Of a DNA stretch of 64,000 bases, positions 35,236 to 48,315 are shown piece after piece. The stretch lies in the NCBI GenBank assembly GCA_014529385.2, contig CM043964.1:131789420-131853419 (forward strand), given 5' to 3'. Every line of letters begins with the position of its first letter. The stretch's first letter is position 1. The notes below the pieces were generated by a model. The model was not told the origin of the DNA and made no database searches. It saw only the letters and a program-made list of their open reading frames with translations. The position numbers were made by a program, and so were the translations under genes. This stretch comes from Adiantum capillus-veneris (taxonomy: Eukaryota; Streptophyta; Polypodiopsida; Polypodiales; Pteridaceae).

Positions 35236-35935
35236 GTTGTGATAGTAGATGTATGAATCTACTCAAGTACCTCACCTTTTGTAAAAAACAGACCAGTTGA
35301 CGTGCGGTTGTTGGTGAAGGTAGGGCTACCCTTGGGTCGACGTTGATACCTTTTGCTGAAATTTCATGGCCCAATAGAATGACTTTACTTTCCCCAATGT
35401 GGCATTTGTCCACATTTAGTTGCCCGCCTAGGCTTTGTAACCTGGCCAATCCCTCAGTTACTTTTTCTAAGTGTGAAATGCGAGAGCTATATATACAAAA
35501 ATCACCAATGAACACTCTTATGGATGTTCCAAAGAACGGTTGAAAGATATATGTGACATATCTTTGGAATGTGGTAGGTGCATTTGTGAGACCAAATGGC
35601 ATAACTCTGTATGCAAAACAACCCCATGGTGTGATGAAAGTGGTTTTCAGCTAATCTTCCAAGGCTATGTGTATTTGAAAATATCCAGAATAACTATCAC
35701 ACAGAGTGTAGCATTCAAAACCCGCTACTTCATTTAAAATTTCATCCAAGAAAGAGAGAGGAAAATGGTCTCTCTTTGTAGCTGCATTTACTGGTTTGTA
35801 GTCAACGTAGACCCTCCACTATCCATTCTTTTTAGGCGTCACCACTACGGGTGACACCCACTCTGAGTTTTCTACAGGATAGATGAACCTTGCTTCCAAC
35901 AACTTCCTTACCTTAGACAGGAGTGCCTTTTATTG
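35138..35935 (-). pseudogene. gypsy I reverse transcriptase
   Basis: This reverse transcriptase would copy element RNA into DNA. MPFGLTNAPTTFQRYV and LGHEISAKGINVDP are diagnostic. The polymerase active-site motif, normally (Y/F)-x-Asp-Asp, reads Phe-Ile-Gly-Asp, so the first catalytic Asp is replaced by Gly (GGT in place of GAT). The upstream fingers (NAATKRDHFPL, and the second motif C-D-S-Y-S-G-Y) lie in another frame at 35640-35900, with stops near 35655 and 35823. The copy cannot make an active enzyme. Protein fragments C-terminal to this one continue as the RNase H modules. Confidence 0.85.
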
Positions 35936-36304
35936 TATGACCCCCAATCATCATAGCTTTTGCACAACTAGTTTTACCCCTTCCTTCAGCTTAATATGAT
36001 GTTCCACCACTGTAATACCTGTGATTCTTTCATAGTTGTCAATAAACAGGTCAGGAAATCCCATCAACATTTGCAAAAAACTATCTTTCTCCTCAAATGT
36101 TAATTTCGTGGACAACATACCCTTCAACGTACTTTCTCCTAGGCCAGGTGATTTGCTCTCCTTTTCATTGCGTTGCCCTTTTGGTGATGGATCACCAGTT
36201 GTGCTTACCTTTGTGAATCCTTTATGGTGATACCCATCACATCGATGGAACTGTCACTTTAGTCGATGGATGTGGTCTCCTCTTCAGAAGTGGAAGACTC
36301 ACTA

Positions 36305-36884
36305 GTGGTTTCATCTGCTCATGTTTCTAGATCCATTTGCTTCTGCTTGCCAGTCTTCATGTCGTAGTAGATTGTCTCCCCTTTCTTACCAGTCATGCAT
36401 AGAAGGCCAGTGCCCCAGTCATGTTTTGCCTTCATGGACATCAACCATGGCCTTCCCAAGATTAATGGATAGCCCCCCCCCCCCCCCCCCCAGTAGGAAT
36501 TACAAAAACATCTACTTCTACCTCAGTGTTGAAAGCTTTTATCTTCACATGACTTACCATACCTACACACTTTACTTTTGCGCTGTTTGCCATCTTTGCC
36601 TTGCATGGAGAAGGCTTGTCAACCTTGATCCCCAACTGAAGCATCATAGATTCGCTCATCACACATATTTGTGCACCTCCATCAATGTAGGTGTTTCCAG
36701 CCCTCTTTCCTTTCATGTTGATGTTGACAATTGGAAGGATGTCATCCCTGTTGCATCCCGAAATTGCTTCGACTACCTTTGCTTTGGAGCATCTTGTACT
36801 TACCATTTTGGACCATTGCCGTCTTACCTTTGGTGCAAGATGTAGCAGATGTGGCCACGTAATCTTTGGTCCTTGCTCTACCAC
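36305..36884 (-). pseudogene. gypsy I aspartic protease region
   Basis: This is the retropepsin that cuts Gag-Pol. The fold is recognisable from NTYIDGGAQICVMSES (about 36650-36690), where the catalytic Asp-Ser/Thr-Gly is Asp-Gly-Gly. KCVGMVSHVKIKAFNTEVEVDVFVIP follows. A run of about 18 C on the plus strand (36474-36492) interrupts the frame; beyond it ILGRPWLMSMKAKHD, a typical motif after the flap, continues to about 36305. The G run is a likely slippage or miscall site. Confidence 0.75.
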
Positions 36885-37149
36885 ATCTAATGTTAGATCA
36901 TAGGGCTTAGAACTTTCCCCTAACTGGACATCGGTGATGCCTAATTTCCGTCATGGCCTGGATGGCCTCTTACTAGTCTCTCCTTCCATGCTTCTTTCAT
37001 CATCTGATTGTGTAGCTTTTTTCCTCCTAGCTCTTTTCACAGTCATGGCTTCAAATGGTTCTACAAAGGTTACCTTCTCCTTACCCTTGTCCCTCTCCTT
37101 TGCTCTAGGCGGATCCACTACTAGGCCTTTCCTTTCTCTTCTAGCCTTA

Positions 37150-37400
37150 TGATGTTTACAGGGAAATCAGGTGGTGGTGCCGGTGGAAGAGGTGGAATGG
37201 ATGCTTGTGGTGGTGCTTGTGGTGGACGTAGAATTTGTGTTGGTGGGGATGGTGCTCAGGGTGAGGGTGTTCTTTCTCTAGGGGGTGACATTTGGTTCCT
37301 CCTACCTCCTCTATTATAGTTTTGTTGTGGTTTGGGATAGTAGTACATACCGAGACCATCTTCTCCGCAGTTGTAGCAGTGATACTCCCTGTTTTGTCAT
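37150..37400 (-). pseudogene. gypsy I Gag nucleocapsid remnant with degenerate zinc knuckle
   Basis: In the correct frame the sequence reads EYHCYNCGEDGLGMYYYPKP. This is the start of a CCHC knuckle in which the His and the last Cys are lost. It is followed by a Gly/Arg/Asn-rich tail (NYNRGGRRNQMSPPRERTP) and a stop near 37265. The nucleocapsid normally binds element RNA. Confidence 0.55.
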
Positions 37401-37630
37401 CGTACTCTTCCTGGGTCTTGATCTCTTTCTTGATTCCTTCATTGCTGTATCAAGTGGACAGACAAATTCTGTAGTTGGTCAGTAATATGGGCCAACATAT
37501 CTTGTTGGTCATCTCTTACCCCAGGAGGCAGTGGTGGTGGTGGAATGGTGGTTGTCATGATTGTTGGTCAATGTGATGTTCCTGCTTCTGTTGACTCGGT
37601 TTCTTTGGCTTTCATTCGCAGCTTCTTGTC

Positions 37631-38125
37631 CTAAAGGCGAGCAATCTCGACGGCTAACTCGTACGTAGCCGGGAATCTACCCTTCACCTTCTCCTTGAGA
37701 AGTGGCCATAAGCCATGTGTGAACTGGTCTTTCTTTAGGAAATCGGGTGCAGGTTCCCCCCTTGCCAGTGACTCAACCCACCGTTCCCACAAATCCACAA
37801 ATTTGGACTCATAGGTGGCATATTCTAAAAGACCCTCCTGCTTCAAGTCTCTCAACTTGTCCCATAACTTCTCTGAAGTGGTACCTCCCCCAAAGCGCCT
37901 CTTAAAAGCGGTTTTTAAGGGCTCCCAGTCATCCTTAGTTGCTTGTGGAAGTGCATTGTACCATGATCTAGCTTCTAGCTTCAAGAGATGCTTAAAGATT
38001 CTAACCCGGGATTCATCTGTATCTTTGTTGCTCACTACACATGCTACTTCAAAGTCATCTAGGAAGTCTGCTACCAAATCCTCCCCCTTCTTTCCTTTAA
38101 ATGTTGGAAATGCTACACTTGCCAT
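37631..38125 (-). pseudogene. gypsy I Gag capsid
   Basis: The frame starts at MASVAFPTFKGKKGEDLV. It shows the conserved Gag core: LLKLEARSWYNALP, WEPLKTAFKRRFGG, then KLRDLKQEGLLEYATYESKFVDLW and FLKKDQFTHGLWPLLKEKV (retrotransposon gag domain). A TAG stop after ELAVEIARL cuts it short of the nucleocapsid. The next codons DKKLRMKAKETEST are still in frame, so a single change made the stop. Confidence 0.8.
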
Positions 38126-38975
38126 GATTACTGAGAGAGAGCTAGAAAGACACACTACTTAGCTTGCAAAAAAAGTTTTTTTTTTGTTTTTTTTCTTTAC
38201 AAGGAGGCGTGTATACCCTTTTATACTAGGACATAGATTAAAATCTCAAACGGCACATTGCCTTGTACCAAAGGTAAGAAAAATGGCTGATCTGATGCCA
38301 GAACCTCAAAAAACCGCTCCCCACCCATCATGGTGTCAATGACGTGCTGGTAGTGAGCCTTCAAGTCCAGCAATACCTTGATTGAGCGTACTTGTGCCGG
38401 TATGTGTGATCTGTCTTGAGGTAGGTTGTACTGATTCATGTGAAGCTTAGAGGTGCTTAGTCACTGTCCAAGCTTGTGGGAGAGGGTGGTGTTCTTTTTT
38501 GAAACAAACTCAGCAAATCCCTAGTATCTCTAGTGAGAGCATGAGCATGTGATTCTGTTATTTGTGCTGCAGCATTAGGTGCGACTTGGAAACTATCTGT
38601 GATAATTACCTCGATGACTTGAGTTACCCGATTCTCGAAGTAGAATAGTGTTGATTCTCTATTGTGCAAAGCTCCCTCCATCTTCTTGTTGCGGGTTGGT
38701 TGTAGATTGCAAACATGATTTCGACCTTCTCCTTCTTCTTCTTGGAACCCGGCCTATGTATATCCACTGAGTTTGGCATGTTGTTTGACTCTCCCATTGC
38801 AAATGGATTACTGTTATGCCTGGCACTCGAGCTTCAATGGAGATGCGGAGTTTGTCTAGTTGTGCTTGGAGCTCTTCTTCTTTTGTCATCTAGTTAGTGA
38901 ACCCTGCTAGCCATTCATCCATCCAAAAAAGTTTAGGGGTTTCAGCCTTGTAAACTGGAGGGTTTCATGAAAGGA

Positions 38976-38993
38976 TCCTCGGTGGGGGCGCCA
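38976..38993 (-). promoter_or_regulatory. gypsy I primer-binding site
   Basis: On the minus strand TGGCGCCCCCACCGAGGA begins six bases inside the 5' LTR. It starts with TGG, complementary to a tRNA CCA end. The tRNA was not identified. Confidence 0.7.
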
Positions 38994-38999
38994 AGAAAA

Positions 39000-41306
<2,307 letters not shown>

Positions 41307-42256
41307 GTGGCACTCGATTGGTAACGCGGCTAATAGAGTGTCGTTTGTTAGAAGCATCTGTTTTTGCATAAATGTGGTGTTCAGGTCGATAACCCGGCCG
41401 TACGAATGTCATATAATTTGTATGTGCATGTGCAAATAATTCTTTAAGTATCAAGAATATGAAATACTTGGTCAGTAATGCGGCTGTGAAGAGTATTTCA
41501 TATACAAAATGTATAAATTGTTTGATTTTGTTGTTTTTATCTGTCCATTTGAAATTTTATAGTAGCTAATCATATTCGATCAAAAGAATACTTTATTCAT
41601 CAATCATCGCTATTTTAAATTCTCCATTGATATAAAGTATATGTAAAAAAGTATTTACACACAAATTGCATGTTAAATATTCCTTTTTTATCTTTTCAAA
41701 GGACTCTCAAGCATTATCGCTATTTTTAATGCTTCATTTACATAAATTCTCTATAAAAAATCTAAATGCACTCAATTTGCATGTTAAATATTCTTTTGTA
41801 TCTTTTTAAAGAGCATCAATTATCATCGCCTTTTTGATTGCTACATTTACATAAATTCTATGTAAAAAAGTGTGTGAACACAATTTGCTAGTCCATTTTG
41901 TATACTTCCAATGTTTTAAATGTTTTTGAAGTTTTTAAGTCAGTGTGTGCTTTTTTTGAATTAATATGTGCGCACAGAGAAAAATATAAGTTAAAAATTC
42001 AATATATGCTGAAATGTGCCAGACTGTTAACATGTATTGTTTGATCTGAATTAAGTTCTTATAAACCACTTGTTTGATCTGCATTTTACACGTGTAACGG
42101 ATTGCAATTTTAAGTGAAGATTGTTTTCAATTTTTATCAATATTTCCTTGCACATTTCTTAAAGTCTTCAAGTGGTGGTAAAGGGTTTGCCTGAAATAGT
42201 GTGAGAGTGTTAGTGTCATTCGCAACCATGAATTTGTATTTGATTGCTGTTTTTTA
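41307..42256 (-). mobile_element. hAT transposon interior: degenerate box repeats and leader of the cargo genes
   Basis: No gene is seen until 42257. Three diverged boxes, GGTAACGCGGCTA (41321), CGATAACCCGGCCG (about 41386) and CAGTAATGCGGCTG (about 41470), are spaced 65-85 bp. A fourth, GGTAACGCGGTTAT (27057), lies just across the gypsy I insertion. From about 41600 to 41900 short AT-rich units repeat, with ATTTACATAAATTC and a following GTATTTA or TCTAAATGC recurring. A pyrimidine tract ending TTTTTTATTGTCCAG just before 42265 looks like a splice acceptor for the next frame. Confidence 0.6.
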
Positions 42257-42670
42257 TTGTCCAGTGCAAATATGATGCCAGATCAAAAGAAAAGTATTAT
42301 GCGTGCCATTCGTAAAGAATGTATTTTGGCAATCTCATCATGTGCAGATGATCGCATACAGAAGATTAGTGAAAGCGATGTCTACATCAAAGACCTCACT
42401 AGCGCTAAATGGGAGAGCACAGAGTGCAGGTTGCGACTTGAAGGCCAATACGAGTTGTTGATTCTAGCAGGGATTCAAGAATTTGACCCCCACCACAAGG
42501 TTGGGACAGTGTTGGGCAATACAAAAGTATGTTGCAGAGACTTAAAGGAAGATATCCCACCTGCCTGCGACATGTCAAAATTAGAGCTCTGGGATGAATT
42601 GTGGGAAGAACAGAAGGTAAAGATGAAGCGTGTGAAAGCACAGGATCAAGTAGCCTTACCCAAAGATTAA
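42257..42670 (+). CDS. unknown ORF upstream of kinase (hAT cargo)
   Basis: This open frame of 137 residues (MSSANMMPDQKKSIM...) has no domain that I recognise. It is helical and charged, with two regularly spaced Cys pairs (NTKVCCRD and IPPACD) and a Lys/Glu-rich C-terminus (WEEQKVKMKRVKAQ). A plausible acceptor (TTTTATTGTCCAG) overlaps its start, so it may be an exon rather than begin at Met. It ends 27 bases before the kinase frames and runs in the same direction. It may be the N-terminal regulatory part of the kinase gene. Inside the hAT element it is convergent to the transposase gene. Confidence 0.45.
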   Translation: MSSANMMPDQKKSIMRAIRKECILAISSCADDRIQKISESDVYIKDLTSAKWESTECRLRLEGQYELLILAGIQEFDPHHKVGTVLGNTKVCCRDLKEDIPPACDMSKLELWDELWEEQKVKMKRVKAQDQVALPKD

Positions 42671-42696
42671 AGATGGCCCAAGATGCGTAAGCAGCT

Positions 42697-43790
42697 TTGG
42701 GAGGTCGATCCGATGCCAGTGGCATCGACACAATCATGTGCATGTCTTTGAATGCAAAGTGCGCTCATCTTTTCGGCATCTCTCACGAAGCCTTGGTAGA
42801 AGGTATGAGGATTGGAGAAGGCTCCTTTGATGTGTGCACATTGTACACCATCAAAGGCATCTCATTTTTTCCAGACCACATTACATATGTGGAAAAATAT
42901 TACAAGGGAGGGAGTGAGGTGAAATTTGGGAGCTTTCAGACAGAGCAAGGAATGCAAACGCTTCACCCCTATATTGTAAGGTGCATTGGGTTTACTACCA
43001 AAGCTCCTTGGATCACAATGTTTCCATACTACAATGGGGGTACCGTGGGCGACATGATGTGCCGCTTACCATTCGCTCACGGATTGTTCAGTGACACATG
43101 CACATGCTACAACATGGCTAGAGGTCATTGCCTGTAGCAAATATTCCTGTAAGTGAGATAGACATGATGCAGATCAAAGAAATGATTGAGCAAATGCAAG
43201 CCATTTGTCATGATTTAATCGACGGTGTTGCGGCTGCCCAGTCGGCCCGTATAGTGCATAGTGACCTGCACCTGTTCAACATAATGTTGGACTTTACTCG
43301 TGCCAATAAACCCTGTCAGTATCATTGATTGGGGTATGATGCTGAGAACACCAGCTAAGCACGCAGCAATTAATTATCTGCATCCAAGCGCACAGTCAAA
43401 CTCTACAATTTTGGATGCACAGAGAGCAGGGAATGCCGAGATGGCTAAGCGACCGTGGATTGCTCCCAAACTATACGATCCATGGTGCAGAGATGCATAC
43501 ACAAAAGCGAGAAACATTTATGCATTCGGCTACCTATTTGACATGTTGGTAGACTTTTGGCGTGTAGCCAAAAAAGTTTATTTTCCAGAAGAAGTTTTTC
43601 ACCACCCGGATGAAGATGTTATGAGGGCTATTTGAATTAAAGAAGATTGTTGGATGAAGTTAAAAGATCGGGAACAAAGAACAAATGCTTCTAATGTGTT
43701 GATATTTTTCAAAGAACATTTAAAGACAAACCCTAACCCTGTACAATGTCCCCTTGTTGAACTTGCACCATCATTTTATCCGATTTAAAC
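42697..43790 (+). pseudogene. protein kinase domain carried in the hAT element
   Basis: Pieces in adjacent frames give an almost complete eukaryotic protein kinase domain. Seen in order: a glycine-rich loop MRIGEGSFDVC; a Lys in TYVEKYY where the ATP-binding Lys is expected; a Glu in FQTEQGMQTL before HPYIVRCIGF; a hinge MFPYYNGGTVGDMM; the catalytic loop IVHSDLHLFNIML (HRD appears as His-Ser-Asp, with Asp and Asn kept); the metal-binding Asp in SIIDWGM (DFG as DWG); RPWIAPKLYDP for APE; IYAFGYLFDML for helix F; and KDREQRTNASNVL for the end of the C-lobe. Breaks: a stop after about 43135, a one-base shift near 43300 and a stop at 43633. Some may be introns. The kinase subfamily is not recognised. 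The HSD variant has lost the usual Arg, so regulation may differ. Confidence 0.8.
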
Positions 43791-44111
43791 ATTTCTATGA
43801 TATACATACGTCTTGTCTAGGGTATTCTATTTTTTTATTGAAGTGTATTATCTGGTTTGAAGTGGTTCACCTAATTGAGTCAATTATCTTTAGTCATTTC
43901 AAATTTGTCATTTAACTCTCAGTATTTCAAATTTGCCTTGTGGTTCAATTAATCGCATTTGCTGTGGTTTGATTTAGTGGATCCCGCGATCTTTTGTAGT
44001 GAACGAGAAGTTGCTATATTCTACATCTGTGAGACTATTGAATTGTGAGAATATATATTTGCCAATGATACTAAATATTTTTTTATCTGTTGATTGCAGC
44101 TCTAAGAGAAA

Positions 44112-45174
44112 ATGGTCGATGAAGAACAAGATATTGGCACCCAATCACTGCCCGATGATCAACAACAAGCAGCTGTTAATGCATTTCAGTGCATGAAGTC
44201 TCTGGCACAGGCATGTCGGCACAACAAGCGACGCGTACTACTCGACGACTCTCAAAATGGGCAAATCCAAACCACATGCAATGGAAAGAGATCAATAAAT
44301 AAGTGACAAAGGACATGATCAAGATAATATGGCCATGTGAGGATTCAAAGATCAAGAACAGAAGGTGAAAGGTTTTGAAGTGCAACCATGATGCGATCAA
44401 AGAAAACGTTGAGAGGTTTTATTTGGAGGTTTATGGCCATTCCCTGCACAATGCAGATTGTGTGCTATATTTTGCAAAAATGTTATATGTTCACTTTGTG
44501 CAACAACGACTAGTAGACTTCTCATCAAAGGAGACAATTGTTGCCACTCATGATTTAAGGGCGAGTTGTGTCACTTTCACCCAAGATGAGCTGGCAATGA
44601 TAGTGGAAGGCACCAACCTACAGTTAAAGAGAGAGAAGGATATTTACATGACACAATTGGTAGAGAAAGATACAAAAATAACATGGCTTTCTATAGCCAC
44701 CCAGACACCCCAACCCTCACAAGTCCGGATGGAGAAAAGCATTTACCGCTTAAGCCAGGACGTTCAAAATTTGACATAGCGAGTGAATACAACACCTGCA
44801 AAAGGGACACACATCAGCCACCTTGTCATGCATCCAGATTTGGTCCCCTCGTCTACTTCAGATGCATCCTCATATCCCAATGTCCAGTTTGCTACAAGAA
44901 TTTTGATGGATGGAGTGGATATTATACATTGATATGTGGTCATTATTATCATTTAGTTTGTCTTATTCATTTAATGCAAAATAGTGGTCGATGTGCAATC
45001 TATTCACAAGATATTCCACAAGGAATGTATATTATGTTTGGCATGGCAAACGAGCAAGCCCGCCAAAATACCCCTAGCACAATTAGAAATCTATTTGATG
45101 AGCAAGATGCTGCTTCATGGCAACACAATGGAGATCAAAAAACTATGTACTATCGCGAATACGAAGCATTGTAA
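44112..45174 (+). pseudogene. degenerate RING-like zinc finger gene carried in the hAT element
   Basis: A good splice acceptor (TGATTGCAG at about 44099) precedes MVDEEQDIGTQSLPDD. Further frames (44375-44779, then 44683-45174) continue on the same strand. Near 44878-45010 the protein reads CPVCYKNF, then CGHYYHLVCL and GRCAIYSQ. This is the Cys-Cys / Cys-His-His-Cys / Cys-x-x-Cys pattern of a RING finger, with the last Cys replaced by Tyr. RING domains recruit E2 enzymes for ubiquitin transfer; this one is unlikely to bind its second zinc well. The N-terminal part (ENVERFYLEVYGHSL, LQLKREKDIYMTQLVEKD) is helical and unrecognised. It may be the C-terminal half of the kinase gene just upstream, or a separate gene. 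It ends about 70 bp from the convergent transposase frame. Confidence 0.6.
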
Positions 45175-45244
45175 TTACTTATAACACATTTGAATACAAG
45201 GTATTTTACAATGGTTTTTGACATTTACTAGTTCTACTCTCAAG

Positions 45245-47363
45245 CTATATTGAATCTATTGAGTTGTTATCTGCTGGTTCTAAGCCTGAGTGTTGTGGTT
45301 CTCCTTGTAATTCAACCTCCACATCTATTATCAAATTCTCTTCTATTTCGTCTATAGTGCATTGAGATACACCAACATTGAACTCTTCGTTATCTTTGTT
45401 TTGACAATCATACAACCAGGTTGGCATTTCCTCCTCGTAGCCAACACTTTCGAGTGATTCAATATCTTTTTGTTGCAAAACACATACACTAATCTTTCTG
45501 CTCTTTCTGCTAATAGTCTGTTGCGAATAGTGCTATGAACATACTTGTACATACTCCATTTTCGCTCTGAACTTGAGTTTGCTGCACATTGTGCAAGTAC
45601 TTTCATTGCAAGGGGATGTAAGGTAGAGTAATGCTCTCCATCATTCATCATCCACCACTTCCACGCAGGTTTCTCTTTTGCCATTACCTATACAAAATCA
45701 TTCACAAAAGGACCTTCTTTTAATATAAATGTACTCACTTCTTTGATGCAATCAATTCGGTCTTGAACATTGGAGTAGAATGTGTAGACCACGTGATAGA
45801 AATCTCTTATCACCTCTGTATTGGATATTAGATCTAAATTCCAATACTCTAGATCAAGCATGTAAGCAACACTATGGAGTGGACTATGAGCACTCTTTCA
45901 CCTTGCATGAAAATACTTAGTCAAAATTTTTCAATGTTTGCCAGAGAATGGTAATAGCCACTCCTTCTCTACTACAGACTCTTTCAGATCTTCGGGATTT
46001 TCAAGACACTATTGGACTGACCACCATGTCATCCACACTTTGCCCAAGTTTGGTGCCCTTTGATCAAGATTGTGGATCGCGAACATAACGGGTATCATTA
46101 CATGGTATGCATCCATTACACTCCTCCACCAAGCAACCTTGTTTACATTGCCACGTAGACATGTTATTTTATCTTTCACTTTTTCTTTCTGCTCAAGCTG
46201 CCATTCATCAAAAGCCGCACAATTGAATGGGTCAATCACAACACATTTATTACGGAGAAGTGATTCCAAGGTATAAAAGTGTGTGCAGAACCGAGTTTCA
46301 GTAGGAAGTTTCAACATCACTGACATGCACATCCTATACAAATCAAGCACTCATTGTCGTTTCAAGGAAAAAATCACAACCTAAGGTGCTGTATCAATTA
46401 CTTTGGCAAACCATGTGGTTTCATCGCTAGTGTACCAATCTTTCAGCACCAAGTTTAAGTTGTGTGTATTACAATCATTGGCAAAAATGTGTGGAAAGCA
46501 CTTCTTTATTAATTTATTGGCGTTTTTAAAATTCTTTGCGTTGTCCATGACTACTTGAATGACATGTTCAGTACCAATTTATTTAATTACATTAATCAAG
46601 ACCTCAAAAATGTATTTGCCACTTTTAACTGCATCAAAACTATCAATCTCCTTTATAAACGTTTCTCCCCTTGGACAAACCAACATAACATTGATCAGTG
46701 GCCTTCTCTGAACATTTGACCAGCCATCACTCACAATCATACATCACTCACAATCGTACATCTTAAAAGTGAAATATTCTCAAGTATTATTTTGCCAACA
46801 CGCTCTTTGACTTTGATGTAACATTTGTCCAAGAAAACATTTCTTATCGTGTGATAAGAAGAAGCTAAAAATCCTGAACCAAACTCACCGATTTTCTTCC
46901 AAGCAGCCTTCCAATGATTGCTGTCTACCATGACCAAAGCACTTTCAATAAAGAATATCGCTTTGGCGCGTCCATTTTGTGCTTCTTCGAGAGACTGCAC
47001 TTGAAAGCTTTGATGTAATGATTTTTGACTCATTTGACTAAGTCTACCTTCATTGTGACGTTTAAAAGGAACACTGCTTGGAATTTCCTCTCATTGCGTA
47101 GGTTATTCTCCAAGGTTAGTTGGCATCACTACAGGATCTACAAAGTTAATATTTGGCTCTAGGAACTCTTGACTCAAATCCACAAAGCTATATATCTGTT
47201 GTCTCTTGCCACCCTTTTTGCCGAGCTCTTCTCTAAAATGCTTTGCAACTGCAGGTGCCTGAGTATGTTCACATTTCTTACAGCTCTTTTTAGCGCTACC
47301 CAGAAAATGATCCCTAATACGTGGTGTACTGCTTGATTTTGTTGTGTGACAAAATTTACATTG
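45245..47363 (-). pseudogene. hAT (DUF659-type) transposase, main part
   Basis: This is the transposase of the large hAT element, broken by stops and frameshifts. Reading the minus strand: half of a BED zinc finger at 47363-47300 (QCKFCHTTKSSSTP, then RIRDHF); a DUF659-type core at about 46400-46740 (VVMDNAKNFKNANKLI and HIFANDCNTHNLNLVLK); a middle region (46009-46350) with WRSVMDAYHVMIPVMF; and the hAT C-terminal dimerisation motif at about 45540-45600 (SSSERKWSMYKYVHSTIRNRL). The protein would cut at the terminal repeats and reinsert the element. The gypsy II LTR at 47364 cuts the gene inside the BED finger. The missing N-terminus is at 62192-62310. Confidence 0.85.
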
Positions 47364-48296
47364 TGTTAGAAGCTGGACACACCCCACGGCATCTAACTAC
47401 TCGGAGGACTATTATTTTTGTAATTATTCATTCATTGAGGAAAACCCAATTTTTCACCTTGTAAATATTGGGACTTACAGAAGTTTCCAGATTGTATCCC
47501 AATTTTGATAGTTAGATTGAGTAGATGGTTGATTTTGGAACTTTAGGGTTTGAGAAGTTGTAAGGTATATATACCACTTTTTGACCTTAATGAAATACCT
47601 TTTGTCATTTTAAAACAAGTTTGAAGTCTGTGAGTGAGTGTACTGTGTACGAAAGAGAGAGTGTGAGCTTCATTCTGACGCTACGTGAGCTCCGATGGTC
47701 GGAATCGAGTGCGGAGAAGTGCAGCGTGTTGCCCCCGACTAGAGCTACGCGCCGATACCAACATTGCGTGCGTACGGTTCAGCTTTGCAAGCTCCTTCTA
47801 CGAGCTTCATCGGTTGTTTGGGTGAGCATACGTTGTCCGATTTTGCATTACAGCATATCCATGTGTTCACATTGAGTAGAACTACACATTAGGCCCTTTA
47901 GATTTCGAAAACGAAGACCTGTAGATCTCGGCCAGACATCCTACGTGTTTCTGCACAGGGTGTTTTGGGTCGTGATTTTGGTTCATAGACCTTAGGGAGA
48001 GCGGCCTATTCGTATTAGTAGGGTCTCCTTCAAGTTCTATGGTGTTTCGAGATTGTTTGATGGGTGTTCGGCTCTAGAAAGCGTTGTAGGAAGTTTCCTC
48101 TTTTGCACTCTTGAAGGCTGTGACTTAGACAATTGGTAGAGACCTCTGTAGGAAACAGTTAGGAGTCGGTCGAGTGCAGGTTGACATCTTATGCTTGCTT
48201 CCACGTGCCTGTGGGTTAAGCTTCATCCTTAGCTGTCATTACATGTTAGGTGAGTTCTCGCTGTGCTGACGTCCGTCGCAGCGTATCCGTCCAACA
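47364..48296 (+). repeat. gypsy II 5' LTR (left, forward)
   Basis: 933 bp, starting TGTTAGAAGC and ending CCGTCCAACA, immediately followed by the primer-binding site. The right copy (62311-63241) is its reverse complement with a few percent differences. It contains half of the leader palindrome, AGACATCCTACGTG, at 47934-47947. A TATA-like stretch GGTATATATACC occurs at about 47563. Confidence 0.9.
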
Positions 48297-48297
48297 T

Positions 48298-48315
48298 TGG
48301 CGCCGCTGGCGGGGA
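48298..48315 (+). promoter_or_regulatory. gypsy II primer-binding site
   Basis: TGGCGCCGCTGGCGGGGA follows the LTR after one T. It resembles the TGGCGCC-type primer sites of plant gypsy elements. Confidence 0.85.

Noticed and set aside
37156-37359. Histidine-rich frame in gypsy I
   Set aside because: It is out of frame with the Gag nucleocapsid, which in the right frame gives a CYNC zinc-knuckle start; the His codons are a shadow.
47621-47875. 84-codon frame shared with 62732-62986
   Set aside because: It is inside the gypsy II LTR in both places; it is promoter-type LTR sequence and not a recognised protein.
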